From positions 40,209,467 to 40,273,466 of the forward strand of contig NC_056758.1 of assembly GCF_018687715.1 (NCBI RefSeq): DNA of 64,000 nt, given 5' to 3'. The translations under genes and the position numbers were made by a program. This stretch comes from Carya illinoinensis. Its lineage: Eukaryota; Streptophyta; Magnoliopsida; Fagales; Juglandaceae. Shown here in pieces: positions 11,279 to 23,969 of the stretch; position 1 is the first letter of the stretch, and every line of letters starts with the position of its first letter. The notes under the pieces were generated by a model. It had not been told where the DNA came from. It did not search any database and worked only from the letters and a program-made list of their open reading frames with translations.

Positions 11279-11807
11279 TAATGAACTCGATAATAGTACT
11301 ACTGATGACATGGTGGTCCTTTTGAAAATAAAATTACAAATGCTATTCCACCAAATTAGTATTGGAGTACTATATAGCAGCACATGGTGGCCCTAATAAA
11401 CAAATGGTGGCGGCCGGAAACCTGCCTATGGATGAAAGTCACGTATATATGCTGTTACTATTCTAGATGGATACATCATGATCAATTCGTTGACAAGGAA
11501 AGGAGGTAGTTGGCACTTGTCGCCAAGAAGTTCGTTGGCTACATGCATGCATGCATGGCTAGCTAGCTCTCTACCATCAAACTGCATGCCCGCCGGAAAA
11601 AGCTAGGTGCATCGGACGATTAATACTTTTTGTTTTCTTTTTCGTTTATTTGGTTTGATCTTTTTCTTTCTGCAGTACTGATCCATTGAATTAGCATCAT
11701 TTGTTAACGATTTATAATTAAAAGAATATATAGAGTAATCTTTGTGCAAATCTAACAGATCCTAATGTAATTGGTCCGCAGATTTCACACAATATATATA
11801 TATATAT

Positions 11808-11982
11808 ATGAGCAATGTTACATATAGTTGTGGAATTGTAAACGCTATACAATCGCTTTAAAAAAGAGTGAGGTCTACGATTAAAAAATTAGTTTTTTTT
11901 TATGTAGGTTCTATATTAATTCATTTTTTTCAAAGCGACTGCACGTCGCTTGTATAACCACGACTGCAAATATCATTTTTCT
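11808..11982. mobile_element. Fold-back MITE, family A
   Basis: The two ends are imperfect inverted copies: the left arm has TATACAATCGCTTTAAAAAA and the right arm has the reverse complement of a similar string (AAAGCGACTGCACGTCGCTT). The unit is about 175 bp with a central AT-rich loop. Related copies lie at 12240-12415, 22030-22192 and 29180-29350. Confidence 0.65.
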
Positions 11983-12010
11983 ATATATATTTAGAATGAT
12001 TGCGATTTAA

Positions 12011-12041
<31 letters not shown>

Positions 12042-12239
12042 TAATTTAAACATTTAGGGTGAGAATAATTAGATGTCAAGGCTTCAAATCATCGGCTGGG
12101 TACACAACATGATGATGATGGATAATTTTACGCACCATCACTGCAAATATATAATGATGCTTGGATGAATCTCTTAACTATTTGTAGTTAAGATGTGTAT
12201 ACTTGTTAATTTAACCACCGTTTGATGTGATAATAAAAT

Positions 12240-12415
12240 ATAAGAAATGATAGTTACAGTTACGAGTATGCAAGTGTCATATAATTATTTTGAAAAAAAT
12301 AAATAAATATGAGATTTGCATGAAAAAATAATAATTTTTTAATTGTGAATCTCATTCTTTTTTAAAATAAGTGTACGATACTTATACACTTCATAACTGT
12401 ATATAACATTACTCA
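12240..12415. mobile_element. Fold-back MITE, family A, second copy
   Basis: Same design and similar arms as 11808-11982: GTTACGAGTATGCAAGTGTC on the left, and GTGTACGATACTTATACACT near the right end. About 176 bp, predicted to fold into a long hairpin. Confidence 0.6.
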
Positions 12416-14007
12416 TAAAATATAGTCGATGGCCTTAAAGGTTGATGGTGTGTTCCCTCTCTCACGATGGATACATGGATGTTTCCAAATCAAGTCTATA
12501 ATTATATACCTACCTCAGCTCCCATTATAAAAAAGGAAAAGAGTCCGATCGACGTTGGTTGATTTATAGTTAAAATTGTATGTTCTTAATTGCCTTGTAA
12601 TAATAAAGGAGATATCAAGGTTGTTGATTCTAACCTCACGAAGACGTACGTCTTCTCTTCATAGAAATAAATATAGATCAGAAAGAAGTCATAGATCATA
12701 TGATCATTACGAGTGACGCATATGTGTAACAAAAAAATATAATATGTTGGAGATCAAATGTAAATCCTTAATATATCATATATAAGGCAAGATTATAAGT
12801 GCTGTTTGGTAAATTAGAAATTAAAGAGAAAAGTGATATAGCACAATGTTCCTTGATTGACTCCAATGACTGAATGACAATGCAGGGGTGTTAGCTCCTT
12901 CTGATCATGACAACAAGAGGTATGACACTAATCGCATTAATACTCAGGCCAAAAGGAAAAAGAAAAAAGAGAAAGAAGAGAGGAAAAGGACATATATAGT
13001 CCACATCGAGTCGTCACTTTCATGTAGTTATCATCAAGTAACACAAAATTCACATGGCTAATTACTTTAATCACCTTTCACGTTCTGATCAATACCATTG
13101 CCGGGCCAAAGAAAAAGGAAAGAGAGACAATTTCTTCTAATTCTGGTACCGTCTGTTTCCCGTAATTAAATCATATTCAAAGGAAAATGGAGTTTTCAAA
13201 GGGTATATTACATTCTGACAACATGTGAGGGTTGCCCCCACCAAAACTCGTCGTCAAGCTTCTACACCACATGTGCGTAGTACTCCAGAAAGACCCTTCC
13301 CCATTCATACCATTTCAGCGGCCCAAAAAGTATCATAAATCCCAAAATGTTATCAAAATCTCGTCCATTCAATCTTTGACAAAATATATAAATACATTGT
13401 AACTTTTTTCAGCACTCATCTCTATCCATATTCTCATTGTTGTTGGTGAAATCATTTACCTATGTTTGGATTATTATTGTTTCGACAGTTGATGCTTGAT
13501 AGCTATATAGTTGTCCGGTAAAGAAAAAAAAGGAGAAAATTAGAAAAGGTTGCATATATTATTATGGCTGGTTAGAATTCAAAGTTCCATAATCATGAAG
13601 TTTAGTAGTGTTGGGGCTGCTTTCTGCTCTCTCATCACTCCCTAAGACGTGTTTGGAACAGGGCAAAGTGGTACCGTTACGCGGAGAGAGTTGGTGAAAA
13701 GGACAGACACTCATAATTCTTCTTGAAACGGGAACAAAGGTGGTTGTCAATATGACAAAAAAAGTTTTATGGACTTTTTTTCTTTTCTCTTTTGAGTGAA
13801 CCAAATCATCCTCAGTAATCTCACCTTTTGTTCTTTCTAACCCTTCTTTTACGTTTTTTAGGATTTGTAGGATCGTAAGCATGATCGTTTCATTGAAATT
13901 GCTGCATTTTTGCTCGTGGCCCCGCGGCCATGTTGTTGATTGAAGCTTTGCATGGGTTGGCTCATGGCTGATGCATGCTGTCGTAGGTGTGGATCATGTT
14001 AATTTGT

Positions 14008-14042
<35 letters not shown>

Positions 14043-14629
14043 AAGGGTCCTTCAATTTTATTGATTAGCCCTCATTTAAAAAATATGATCTTATACAAAG
14101 ACAAGTGGATTACAAAAATCTCAAAACCGGATTCCTATGAAAAAAAAATTATAATCTTTAATAAAACTTAGTTATAATTAAGGACGACTGAAAATAAAAT
14201 TAGCCACGCAAAATGGGATTTCCCTGTTGTTTTGCTGAAGTAGTAGGACAGGCAATAGCATTGAACTTTAGTCTGCTTACGGTATAGCTAGTACTCTATT
14301 TCCTTATTAACACCTAAGACAGAAGAGATGTTATAGTTGCACTTTTTGAATCTAGATCGTGGGTGTATTGAATTGAGCAACTTGGTGGCATTAGAAATGG
14401 ATAAAGGCAAGGTTAATGTACCACTCATAAGAAAGAAAGAAAGTGAGTTAATTAAAGAATCCAATGTCACTCTTTATGTCACAACAATGCCACAGTTAAT
14501 AGTATTATTAGATTCAACCCGCCCCCATCCATCATCATGCTGAGGAGCGAGGAGTCTAGGAATGATGAGAATAAATGGACAATGAACTCCTGATTCCCAA
14601 AAACGAAAAAGTGTGGAGTTTAAAAATTA

Positions 14630-14780
14630 ATTTATAAAAGTGAACCTTACAAAATGATATGTTCATATATGATAATTAGATTTATTTTCTAATAAAAATT
14701 GTTCTACGAAATAATTTATCGTAACAAATTACGTTAATTTGTAAGATTATTTTTTCAAAATCTATTTGCAAACTAAAATA
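14630..14780. repeat. Possible family C miniature element, degenerate
   Basis: AT-rich segment with opposed TTTATAAAA/TTTGTAAGATTA motifs resembling the family C copies at 16290, 23970, 27895, 55095 and 62320. Ends are not resolved. Confidence 0.3.
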
Positions 14781-15029
14781 TCTCATTTGTGATTGGTACG
14801 ATTCTATTTGTGAGAATTATTGTATTCTTTTGTATTGTTTCCATAGAAGTTGGTGATAATTATAACGATCATATTAAAACAAAAGAAGAATATTATGGAT
14901 GATAGACTTTCATTTTCTTATTCAAATGTTATAATGTGGGTATAAGGTTATAACGTACGTTTGTTTTAACATTGGATTACACAGAGTTTGTGCCTAGTCA
15001 TGAGAATATATATATATATATATATATAA

Positions 15030-15955
15030 TAAAGGGGTGTGCAAAAAGGGCCTTGGGCCTGTCCGTACGATGAAACCGAATTGAGCCCACCCGACAAATG
15101 CCAAGTTCTTCGGATCCAAGTCACCTACGGGTTGAGAGAAATCAATATCAGTCGAAACTGATAGATCCGCTATACGCTTTAACTGCACAAACTCTTCCTC
15201 TCAGTTTTAGAAACCCTAGCCACTGTCGTTCGACTTCACCGTTCGTCTTCATTGTCCAAGCCAGTAAGTCCCCGATTTCTCGCTTCGGCTTCTCTTAATC
15301 TGATTTGAATACTGTCTTTGAAAATTGTAGCGGCAATTCCCAGGCCGAGAAGAGAGATTTCAGGGCAGACAAATGCACCTCAGACACTGTAAATCTCTTT
15401 GCAAGATCAAGATTTGTTCTTCTTTTTTTTTTTCCCCCTTTTCCTTCTTTTATACGTGTATTTGAGTTTTCTTTTGAATTCCACTCTCATGTATTTTTGA
15501 GTGTTCAAGGCTTGAATTTTTCAGATGGACAAGCTATGATTTCGATCGGGTATTCTTAGGGTTTTGGAGAATTCTGCACAACAAATACCTGGTTGGGTTT
15601 TCTCAGATCTCAATTGTAGAGATCTCCGCTAGCTGGCTCGATCTTGGCAGTCGTCTCTGGCTGCGGCTGTGCGTGCACCATCTGATGATGAGGATTTTGT
15701 ATATGGCTAGAAGCAGAGTTGCGATTCCTATCACCACCAGGCCATAATACAAAGTGGGTAAGGGATTTTAGTGGAAGAAAAGGATGTGGCTGTGGAAAAG
15801 AATGCAAGAGATTGGGTTTTGGTACTCTGCAAATCAAGGTATCGAAAGTAGAGTGAAGAACGGGATCGAGCCGTAAATGTTGGTTCGGGTCGATCCGCCT
15901 TTGTTGGACTTTCTCTGCGGGCCGGGCTGGGCCGTTGTGCAGGCCTAATATATAT
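15030..15955. other. GC-richer island, possible gene-capturing transposon
   Basis: The segment is much less AT-rich than its flanks. Its left end (GGGGTGTGCAAAAAGGGCC) and right end (GGGCCGTTGTGCAGGCC) are roughly inverted copies and both abut TA repeats. Inside are AAACCCTAGCC at about 15208, a donor (GTAAGT at about 15265), an acceptor (TTGTAG at about 15330), a further donor-like CTGTAAAT and an acceptor TTTTCAG at about 15525. Short open frames occur on both strands, but I recognise no product. It may be a non-autonomous DNA transposon carrying pieces of a cellular gene, or a decayed real gene. Confidence 0.3.
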
Positions 15956-16912
15956 ATAAACCCAAAAAATAAGAATTTGAAAAGAACTTATAACTTAAAA
16001 AGACTTTAAAATTTTTTTAAAAAAAATATTAAACTAGATATAGCTAGGAAGGAGGAAAGTTCAGGAAAGGAAACACAAGATTGTGAGTTAGGGAAAAAGA
16101 TCAGGAAAGGAAATGTTATTTGAAGCTTAAAAACTATGGAGCAAGATTGAAAATTCGTTCTAAAGTTTTTGAGCTGAACCCAATTTTTCAAAGAAGAAGA
16201 CTTCAGTCTTTCCATTTCCTGAAATAATTTTCTATTAAGCAAAATTTTTAACGCATTCATATATTAAACAAATTAGAGAAATGTTTAAGTTAAGTAGAGA
16301 TTTTATAAAAATAAATTTACAAACTAATGTGGTACGTTAGATTATAAAATTATTTTTATTATAAAATAAATTTAACATATTATACAAAACCACCTCAATT
16401 TATTTATTTTTATATAATATTTTTATAACTGTATAACTTCTTAAGAAGTTATTACCAAAAATCTTTTCCGAGTGAAACAGACTGAGGACCTCCTGCTGAA
16501 AGGCCTACTATGTATTGCCCGTTAATAGGATCGCAATCAAAATGACAGGCTTGTCTTCTTTGGGCTTGGGGTTGCCCTGCTTTTATTGTTTGGATCACAG
16601 TTCTGTAGCAGGATATTTACAATTTGAATTCAGCTTGGGCTTATTTTCGTTGTTGGGTATTTTAATCATTGGACGCCATGGGCTATTAACGCCCGTTATG
16701 CCTCAAATTTGTGTCAGACATGAATAGGCTGTCAGTATCGTTGGTTGCTTCAAGAACGGTGTCATTGAAACTTCGATATTATCCTGCGTCGCCTTGTTGC
16801 AGTAAACTGTTCATATTCACAATGCCTAACGGGGCCTTAATCTCAAGAATCACTAGATGGGCGAATCATTATCACGATATTACACACTTTGCAATGATAT
16901 AATTATGGTTCC
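15956..16912. other. Intergenic DNA upstream of the PPR gene
   Basis: AT-rich at first, with a probable family C miniature element at about 16290-16430, then GC-richer from 16480 towards the PPR start, as expected for a promoter and leader. A 63-codon open frame at 16711-16902 ends 11 bp before the PPR ATG and could be an upstream ORF. No clear TATA box was chosen. Confidence 0.5.
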
Positions 16913-18676
16913 ATGATAAGGGAAGCCATTGGTTCGCTTTTGCACCACTGCTCGAAAACGAAGGCGTACCGACATGGCCTTTCTCTTCATGCGGCCGCCT
17001 TTAAAACAGCGTTGCAATTCGATATCATCATTGCCAACCACATCGTCAACATGTATGTCAAGTGCGGTAACATTGTTTCTGCACGTCGCGTGTTTGATGA
17101 GATGTCCGAAAGAAACCTTGTGTCCTGGTCGGCTATGATTTCGGGTTGTGATCAGGTTGGGGAGCATCCGATGGCACTTGAACTATTTTCTAAAATGTGT
17201 CCCGCGCCCAACGAGTACGTATTTGCCAGTGCTATCAGTGCATGTGCTAGCCTCCTGGCAATGCCACAGGGACAACAACTTCATGCTAAATCACTGAAGT
17301 TTGGCTATGCATCCGTCTCATTTGTTTGTAACTCTCTGATCTCGATGTATATGAAATGCGGTCGATGCAATGATGCCTTAGCAGTGTATACTAGTACACC
17401 AGAACCAAACTCTGTTTCATATAATGCTCTCATTTCTGGGTTTGTAGAAAATGGGCAGCTTGAAAAGGGGTTTGAAGTGTTCAAAATAATGCACCAACAA
17501 GGTTTTGTACCAGATCGTTTTACTTTCGTTGGAGCTTTGGAAATTTGCTCTGATTCAAATGATTGCGTAATGGGAACAGCGTTGCATGCCCAAACGGTCA
17601 AGCTTGAGCTCGACTCCACTCCTTTTATTGGCAATGTGATGATATCAATGTACTCGAGATTCAATTTGATAGATGAAGCGGAGAAGATCTTCAGATTAAT
17701 TAAAAGGAAAGATGTCATTTCATGGAACACGATTATCACTGCTTATTCTCGTTGTGATAATCATTCAAAGGGCTTAAGTGTTTTCAAAGGGATGGAGAAT
17801 GACTATTATGTGAGACCTGATGACTTCACCTTTGCCAGCCTCCTTGCCGCCTGTGCCAGTCTTGCTTCTATTCGCCATGGCAAGCAGATTCATGCTCATA
17901 TAATCAGAACAAGGCTGTATCAAGATGTGGGAGTTGGTAACGCTCTAGTGAACATGTATGCTAAATGTGGTTCCATTGGATGTGCACATAACGTATTTAA
18001 CAGAATACACCATCGCAATAATTTTTCATGGAACGCCATGATTGCCGGATTTGCAAAGCATGGACTTGGTGAAAGGGCCCTAGATCTTTTTGAGCAGATG
18101 AAGGCCATGGGGTTAAATCCAGATTCCGTGACATTCGTTGGACTTCTCCTGGCTTGCAATCATGCAGGGCTTGTGGACAAGGGCGAAGTTCTTTTTAATT
18201 CAATGGAAAAGGCTTATGGGATTACTCCTGATATACAACATTTCTCATGTCTTATTGATATGTTGGGACGGGCTGGGAGATTAACAAAGGCAGAAGAGTA
18301 CATCAAGAAATTTCCTTTTGGGCATGACCCAGTTGTTTTAGGGAGCTTGCTTTCAGCATGTCGCCTGCATGGGGATATTGAAATCGGGGAGTGGTGGGCT
18401 AAACAACTCCTAAAGACTCAGCCCGTGACTAGTTCACCTTATGTTCTATTGGCGAACTTGTATGCTTTGGATGAGATGTGGGGTGATGTTGCGGAGGCAA
18501 GGAATATGTTGAAGGGCAGTGGGTTGAGGAAGACACCTGGCCATAGTCTGATTGAAGTAAACGGAAAATTTGAAAAATTCACTATAGGGGATTTTTCTCA
18601 TTCAAGGATACATGGGATAAAGAACATTCTAAGAACTTTAAACTGGGCAGTGCGTGAAGTCTTCTTGGCCATATGA
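16913..18676 (+). CDS. PLS-class pentatricopeptide repeat protein, E type
   Basis: 587 residues, no intron, as is normal for this family. PPR proteins of the PLS class bind organellar RNA in a sequence-specific way, and E-type members usually take part in C-to-U editing in mitochondria or plastids. Tandem P, L and S motifs fill most of the protein, recognisable by repeats of the NxLxxMYxKCGxxxxAxxVFDxM and SWNxxIxxxxxxGxxxxAxxxFxxM types. The C-terminus has an E/E+ region (LLSACRLHGDIEIGEWWAKQ through IEVNGKFEKFTIGDFSH) but no DYW deaminase domain, so it would have to recruit one if it is an editing factor. The chosen Met gives no obvious transit peptide, since repeats begin almost at once; the true start or targeting signal is therefore open. 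The RNA target cannot be inferred here. Confidence 0.93.
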   Translation: MIREAIGSLLHHCSKTKAYRHGLSLHAAAFKTALQFDIIIANHIVNMYVKCGNIVSARRVFDEMSERNLVSWSAMISGCDQVGEHPMALELFSKMCPAPNEYVFASAISACASLLAMPQGQQLHAKSLKFGYASVSFVCNSLISMYMKCGRCNDALAVYTSTPEPNSVSYNALISGFVENGQLEKGFEVFKIMHQQGFVPDRFTFVGALEICSDSNDCVMGTALHAQTVKLELDSTPFIGNVMISMYSRFNLIDEAEKIFRLIKRKDVISWNTIITAYSRCDNHSKGLSVFKGMENDYYVRPDDFTFASLLAACASLASIRHGKQIHAHIIRTRLYQDVGVGNALVNMYAKCGSIGCAHNVFNRIHHRNNFSWNAMIAGFAKHGLGERALDLFEQMKAMGLNPDSVTFVGLLLACNHAGLVDKGEVLFNSMEKAYGITPDIQHFSCLIDMLGRAGRLTKAEEYIKKFPFGHDPVVLGSLLSACRLHGDIEIGEWWAKQLLKTQPVTSSPYVLLANLYALDEMWGDVAEARNMLKGSGLRKTPGHSLIEVNGKFEKFTIGDFSHSRIHGIKNILRTLNWAVREVFLAI

Positions 18677-21600
18677 TATACTCCTGTTTTTTACCTAAAG
18701 GTATAATTCTTCCTGTTTGTATTTATTGCACGTAAAGCTTGATAGGAAATGTGATCAGTTTGTTTACTAACTAATTAAGAGTTCAGCATAAAAATTGTGC
18801 TAGTTTCTCTCACCCGTTGAGTCTTCACAAGCTCAGACTTTTGTCTAAATACAATGTATCGCTTAATTATTTTTACACGCGCACAGCTATGCTCTGTCGT
18901 GAAATGTGCGTGGCTGTCACAGGGATGAGAGGGTGTTAGACATTTCATACATATGTAACTTGCAAGGCTGTGGATAGAAGGAAAAGATAACTGTTGTTTT
19001 TTTTTTTTATATATGCAATTTATGCGATATTTATGTCATTCTCAATGTTATACTTAGGGGGCCTCTGCTGCAGTGGTCAAGTCTTGGGCAACAGTCGCTA
19101 TGGATTGGAAAACATGAACTGTGATATCCGGACTGTCAGTCTTCCCTTTTCTACTGTATTTTGGATTTCCTCTCATTATGACATGAAAATCTGGGACAGA
19201 TAACTGGATTTTCAAGCTTTCCTTGGCCACTGCATGATGGATTGCCTCTCATTATTTCATGGAAAGCGGGGAGATGTTCAGCACCTGTGATTATTGTGGG
19301 ACTTCATCTGTGTAGATTGCTTTTCAAGCATCACCCCACGCGTAAACAATGAAGAGTAGTGTCCTTGAAATTGCTCAGCAGCTGTCCCCCCACTTCAAGA
19401 CATCACACTATATAGAGACATCATTGATATTAATTTTCTGAGACATTTTTGCTCCAGCTAAGAGATGTAAAAATCTAAATAAATGTTGTGTCAAGGTCTT
19501 TAGATCAATTTGATTATATGTTGAAGAACTCAAGAGTAATTTGATTGTAGAAATTCAGTGGTGGCAAGGTCATTCCAATCTAACTTGAAGCGCTCTAACT
19601 GTCAGCCTCGTGATTATTTTGGATTCAATTGGACCCAATCCAAATAAATTTTTGCCATACATAATTAAACATATTTCTAACCTTCAATTGACGGGAAAAA
19701 AAAATGGAGTCGGTGGCGGTCGGTGTTCACGGGCGGCTACTGTGACTCGTACATACGCCCACACAATATATAATAATTGTAGCCAATAATTGTTATTGTG
19801 GGCGGTTCATAATGGGCCCTTAGGCCAACTCTATATATGGTCTTGAATCAACTGCCGGCAAGTTGTTCCAATTTCTTTTACCACGCAGACACAGAAACTA
19901 AAGAAAAAGAAATAAGAATTAAGGAGGTTAAATTTAAAATAAGAGATGAAAATGACATGTTGTGCAATAGCCTATGTAGGATGTTGTCATCATGCATACA
20001 CAATAGGGAATGTTTTCTCGAAGCTTCACGTTTTTGGTCTGATTCAATCGTTTGAATCCTCCAGAGAGAAACACCAGAGCTGATAAACAAAATGAAAGGG
20101 AATTAAGATGTTTGAGAAGCATATCTAGAATCTCTAACATAAAGTAATTGTGTATTGAAAACGTCCAAGAAAACATGGGAAAATTATGACACAGGTTCAT
20201 TGGAGAGAGACAGAGAGAGATTTCTTCCATTTTTTCTCCTAAACAAGTTTTGTACTATTCCTCATTCCTTACCATGGATCAATTAACGGAGCATCTCCTA
20301 CGTATTCTTCAAGAAAAAAGAGACAAACAAAGTTTCCCATTTTCTATCTTACTAGGGCAGATCCAACCCCAACCACGGATAGGATACATTATTAAAAGGA
20401 AAATATTAGTTGAATTGATAAAATTGATCGATAAAAATGATCGATTGAATTATTTTATTTTATTTTATTTTTATTTTTAAATTTTACTTAATAATTAAGA
20501 AAGTAATATTAGTGATTTGATTTTTTTATTTTTTAAAATATTAAAACCGTATAAAAAATGATTAAAATAAAAGAAAAGAAAAAATCATTTACACTGCATC
20601 AATTCATTTCATCGGTTGTCCATAGTACAGTAGCATTGTCCTTATTAAAACATGTTATACATACCAAACAACTTTGCCTTCGGTACCCACTTCAATTACA
20701 TGATATATTTTCCAATCCAATTCATGCATATAATCTTCAACCCATGCCTTGTCATTAAATGATCCGACAGTTAAAATCATGCCATTCTTATAAATTAAAG
20801 TTTTGTTTCTACTCAAAAGAACATATAATATTTCCCATAAAGAATGTTTTAACGCTTTAGTTGAGGTTTCTGATAATATATATTAGGGCCCTAATCCACC
20901 AAATAAAAGTCAAAAAGCAAGTAGAAAAGACAAGAACAGAAACTAAAAACCGGCTTTAATTAAATAAATAAATAAATAAATAAACTAAAAACCAGCTGTC
21001 TTGCACCTTTGGCTTATGATATTGGAGTGCGTGTTGCTGCCTGCTCAATTGTATGATTGGATGGAATCAATACTTGTGGTTGCGGAGAGTACTGCTTTTT
21101 CTTCTTGGATAAGGCTTAAGGAGCCACGAGATGGGAATGTTTTGGTAGGAATTTTCCTGGTAAAAAGTAGACATTGTAATGTGCAATCGTAATTAATATC
21201 AATGGTTTAGAAAACAAAGAAAAAGCTGCCTTGTGCAGATTCTAATTGTATGCATAACGCGATTGAGTTGTGGACCTGGATGTTGACTGGGCGCGCATGA
21301 GTCTTGAGAAGGATTATTGTCTGGAATTGGTCATCGTCAATGTTAAAATCCACCCTAATTATGTTCTTAACTGGAATTATTGAATTTGCTTTATTCTTAT
21401 TTATTTATTCTTCTCCTTTAACTCTAATCGAACTTTTGTGATTGGCATCTTTCATCATATTATCGACTATCATTGCTGCATGCTTTGGATAAAAGTTACG
21501 AGCCACATGTTTTGAATATATAGTTCGTTAAAAAAAAGATACAAAGAGTACTGTTTCCCAATGTCATTTTCTTTTTATTTTGTAGGGAATTTAATTTCTT

Positions 21601-22029
21601 TTCAATCTTGATCATGTCGTAGCTTATGCTAAAACAATCTCCTCATCACTTCATTTAAAAGTCTCATTTATTGCTGTCTTTTTCATGCCCATGTAGCATA
21701 TAATTAAATAATTAAAAAATAAGAAACAAAGAGCATATATAATTATGATATTGGTCATGGTGGGTTCCCTACTCGTATAATGGCAATTCGTGGATTAATA
21801 TACAACTTTTTTCTGTTCGATTCGATAAGAAAAGATCATGCCTTTTATTAATTCCATTAAACCATATTATTATTATTTTTTCCACTTTTTCTTTTTTCTT
21901 TTTCTAGTGCTTGATATTTCTAAGCAATTTTAATGTTCCACTTTCACGTTAAAGATACGATAAATTAATTATTTTTCTCTCGTACCGCGGGGGGCCTCAA
22001 CTTGAACTTTAACCTCCAATCTTATCAAC

Positions 22030-22192
22030 TAAAAATATCACGTATAACTGTAAAGTACGTAAATATTAAATAATTATTTTTAAAAAATAAAATATATTAT
22101 TAAAATTTTAATTTTTTTATATAAATTTTATATTTATTTTTTAAAATAATTATATAACATGTACACACTCACGAATATAACTATCATTTCTT
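22030..22192. mobile_element. Fold-back MITE, family A, third copy
   Basis: Left arm CACGTATAACTGTAAAGTAC and right arm ACACTCACGAATATAACTAT are in opposed orientation around an AT-rich core, as in 12240-12415. Confidence 0.5.
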
Positions 22193-22741
22193 ATTTTTAT
22201 TTACTCTTTTAAAATAAATATGTAACTTAAAATCATCGAATATTTCTTTCAGATTTTTAATATTATCTCAATCAAATGGAGGCACTACAGCCCAAACTAA
22301 CTTCATTAATTAAAAAGAAAAATGGCGTCAAACCAAGGAGGGGTTGGGGGGGGTGGCTGCCCTATCATCATCTACTTATAAATTTCCATTTGCTTGTAAA
22401 TTAGTTATTGAGTAAGGTTTGGTAATTATTCATTTGGTATCGATGCTTAATTACTTTATTTACCACTAAGCATGCATATCGTCACATCATGAACAAGACA
22501 TGTTTATCTTTTAAACCAGCCCCCAATATTAGAACTCTTTCCGGTTTGACTGCGTCAAGGCTGGACTAATGCCGAACTCCTATTTATTAATATTCACTAA
22601 GTATAAAATAGGAGTCGTCTTTATCATTTCATGACGTGTAATATATTTCGCTTACTTGTATTAAATGAATCCAAAAGTCAAACGAAAAAAAATATATATA
22701 AAAATATATTTTGGGGGTGGCGGCGGATTTATAAGAGACGA

Positions 22742-22915
22742 AGAAAAAATATAGTTATAAGTATAATTATGTATTAATTTATGTATTAATATAATTTGAT
22801 CGGTTAAAAAATAAATTTTATTAAAAATAATATTAATTTAAATTTTAAATATAAATAAATCAGTATTAATATATAGATTAGTATGCGATTGTATTTGTAT
22901 ATAGCAAAATTCAAG
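22742..22915. mobile_element. Miniature element, family D
   Basis: About 170 bp. Ends carry ATAGTTATAAGTATAATTAT and GCGATTGTATTTGTATATAG, opposed, around the core TTTAAATTTTAAATATAAAT. A clearly related copy is at 44685-44843 (core TTTAAATTTTAAATACAAAT, right end GCGACTGTACTTGTATGG). Confidence 0.55.
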
Positions 22916-23969
22916 AGATGAAACCCTCTTGTAGTTTTTTTAATATGTATCTTTTGGCAATTTATATTTTTAGTTATTAATAAAAAAGAAATATGCTATT
23001 ATATTTGGTATCTATAACAATAGAGTCTTGTACTCCTCTTTCTTGAAAGGACGGAAGATGCCAATGCTTCTCTTCTTTAGAAGATGAGTCATTTAGTTTT
23101 GTTTTTACATAATGTTTTTTCTTTTTTGTTAAAAGAGAGTTTTATAGAAATTAAGATAATATTCTCCACAAAAGAATTTGTATGAGGAGGCGCTCTAAAG
23201 CATATGCATAGTTTGGCTTGAGTTTAGATTTTTTTGTATTGATAAGTCACAACTGTAATTTTAGTTTATTGAATAAAATGAAGTCTATTTTCATAAAAAA
23301 AAAAAAAAATAGTGGATAAAAATAATAATATATGGCTGTCATTGATAAAATAATTTAAAGATTCTTAAATTTTCTTTTTAGTAACAAAATGACCAAATAA
23401 TCCTACCAATAGAATTTCTTTCTCACAATCTCTGAGGACAAATGCTATAAATAAATATCAAATAAAAAAGTTTTGTATAGACTACTTGTAAAAAAGTAGG
23501 TCATACTAAAAAATAATTATTTTTTTTATACTTTTTAATGTGAGGTATATTTTTTTAAAAAGACTTGTGTAGAGATTGTCTATTTAAAATTTGTAGAAAT
23601 CATATCTCATATCTAGAGATATGGTATTTTTTTTAATTAGTTTCCTTCCTAATTTATATAAGATATTGAAACTGACTAATTTTATTCATCATTTTAATTT
23701 TTATTATTCTCTCATTATTTCATAATGTGATATTAAATAATTAAAAATAAATTATTATATTTCACTAAAAAATTTATCATTTAATGCTACATCATATGAT
23801 GATAAAAGGATAATAAAAAATAGATATTGAATATATTTTTTCATTGAAGCTAGATGATAAATATTTACTAATAAAAGATAGTGTGTGCACGACTGCAATT
23901 ATGGTGGCTAAAAGATAGTGATTTTATAAATAGTGGACGGTTTAATTAAATAAAAATAATTCTACGTAC

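Larger units (their letters stand above)
11242..15029. other. Intergenic DNA with miniature elements and microsatellites
   Basis: No gene that I can support. Contains (AT)n at 11241-11275, two fold-back elements (11808-11982 and 12240-12415), (AT)n at 12009-12037, a 29-base T run at 14010-14038 and (AT)n at 15008-15029. An open frame on the minus strand (13882-13562, 106 codons) has no recognisable product. Confidence 0.6.

Noticed and set aside
23000..23312. Possible retroelement tail ending in an A run
   Set aside because: The end resembles a LINE 3' end, but no coding motif is readable, so it is only mentioned in the region entry.
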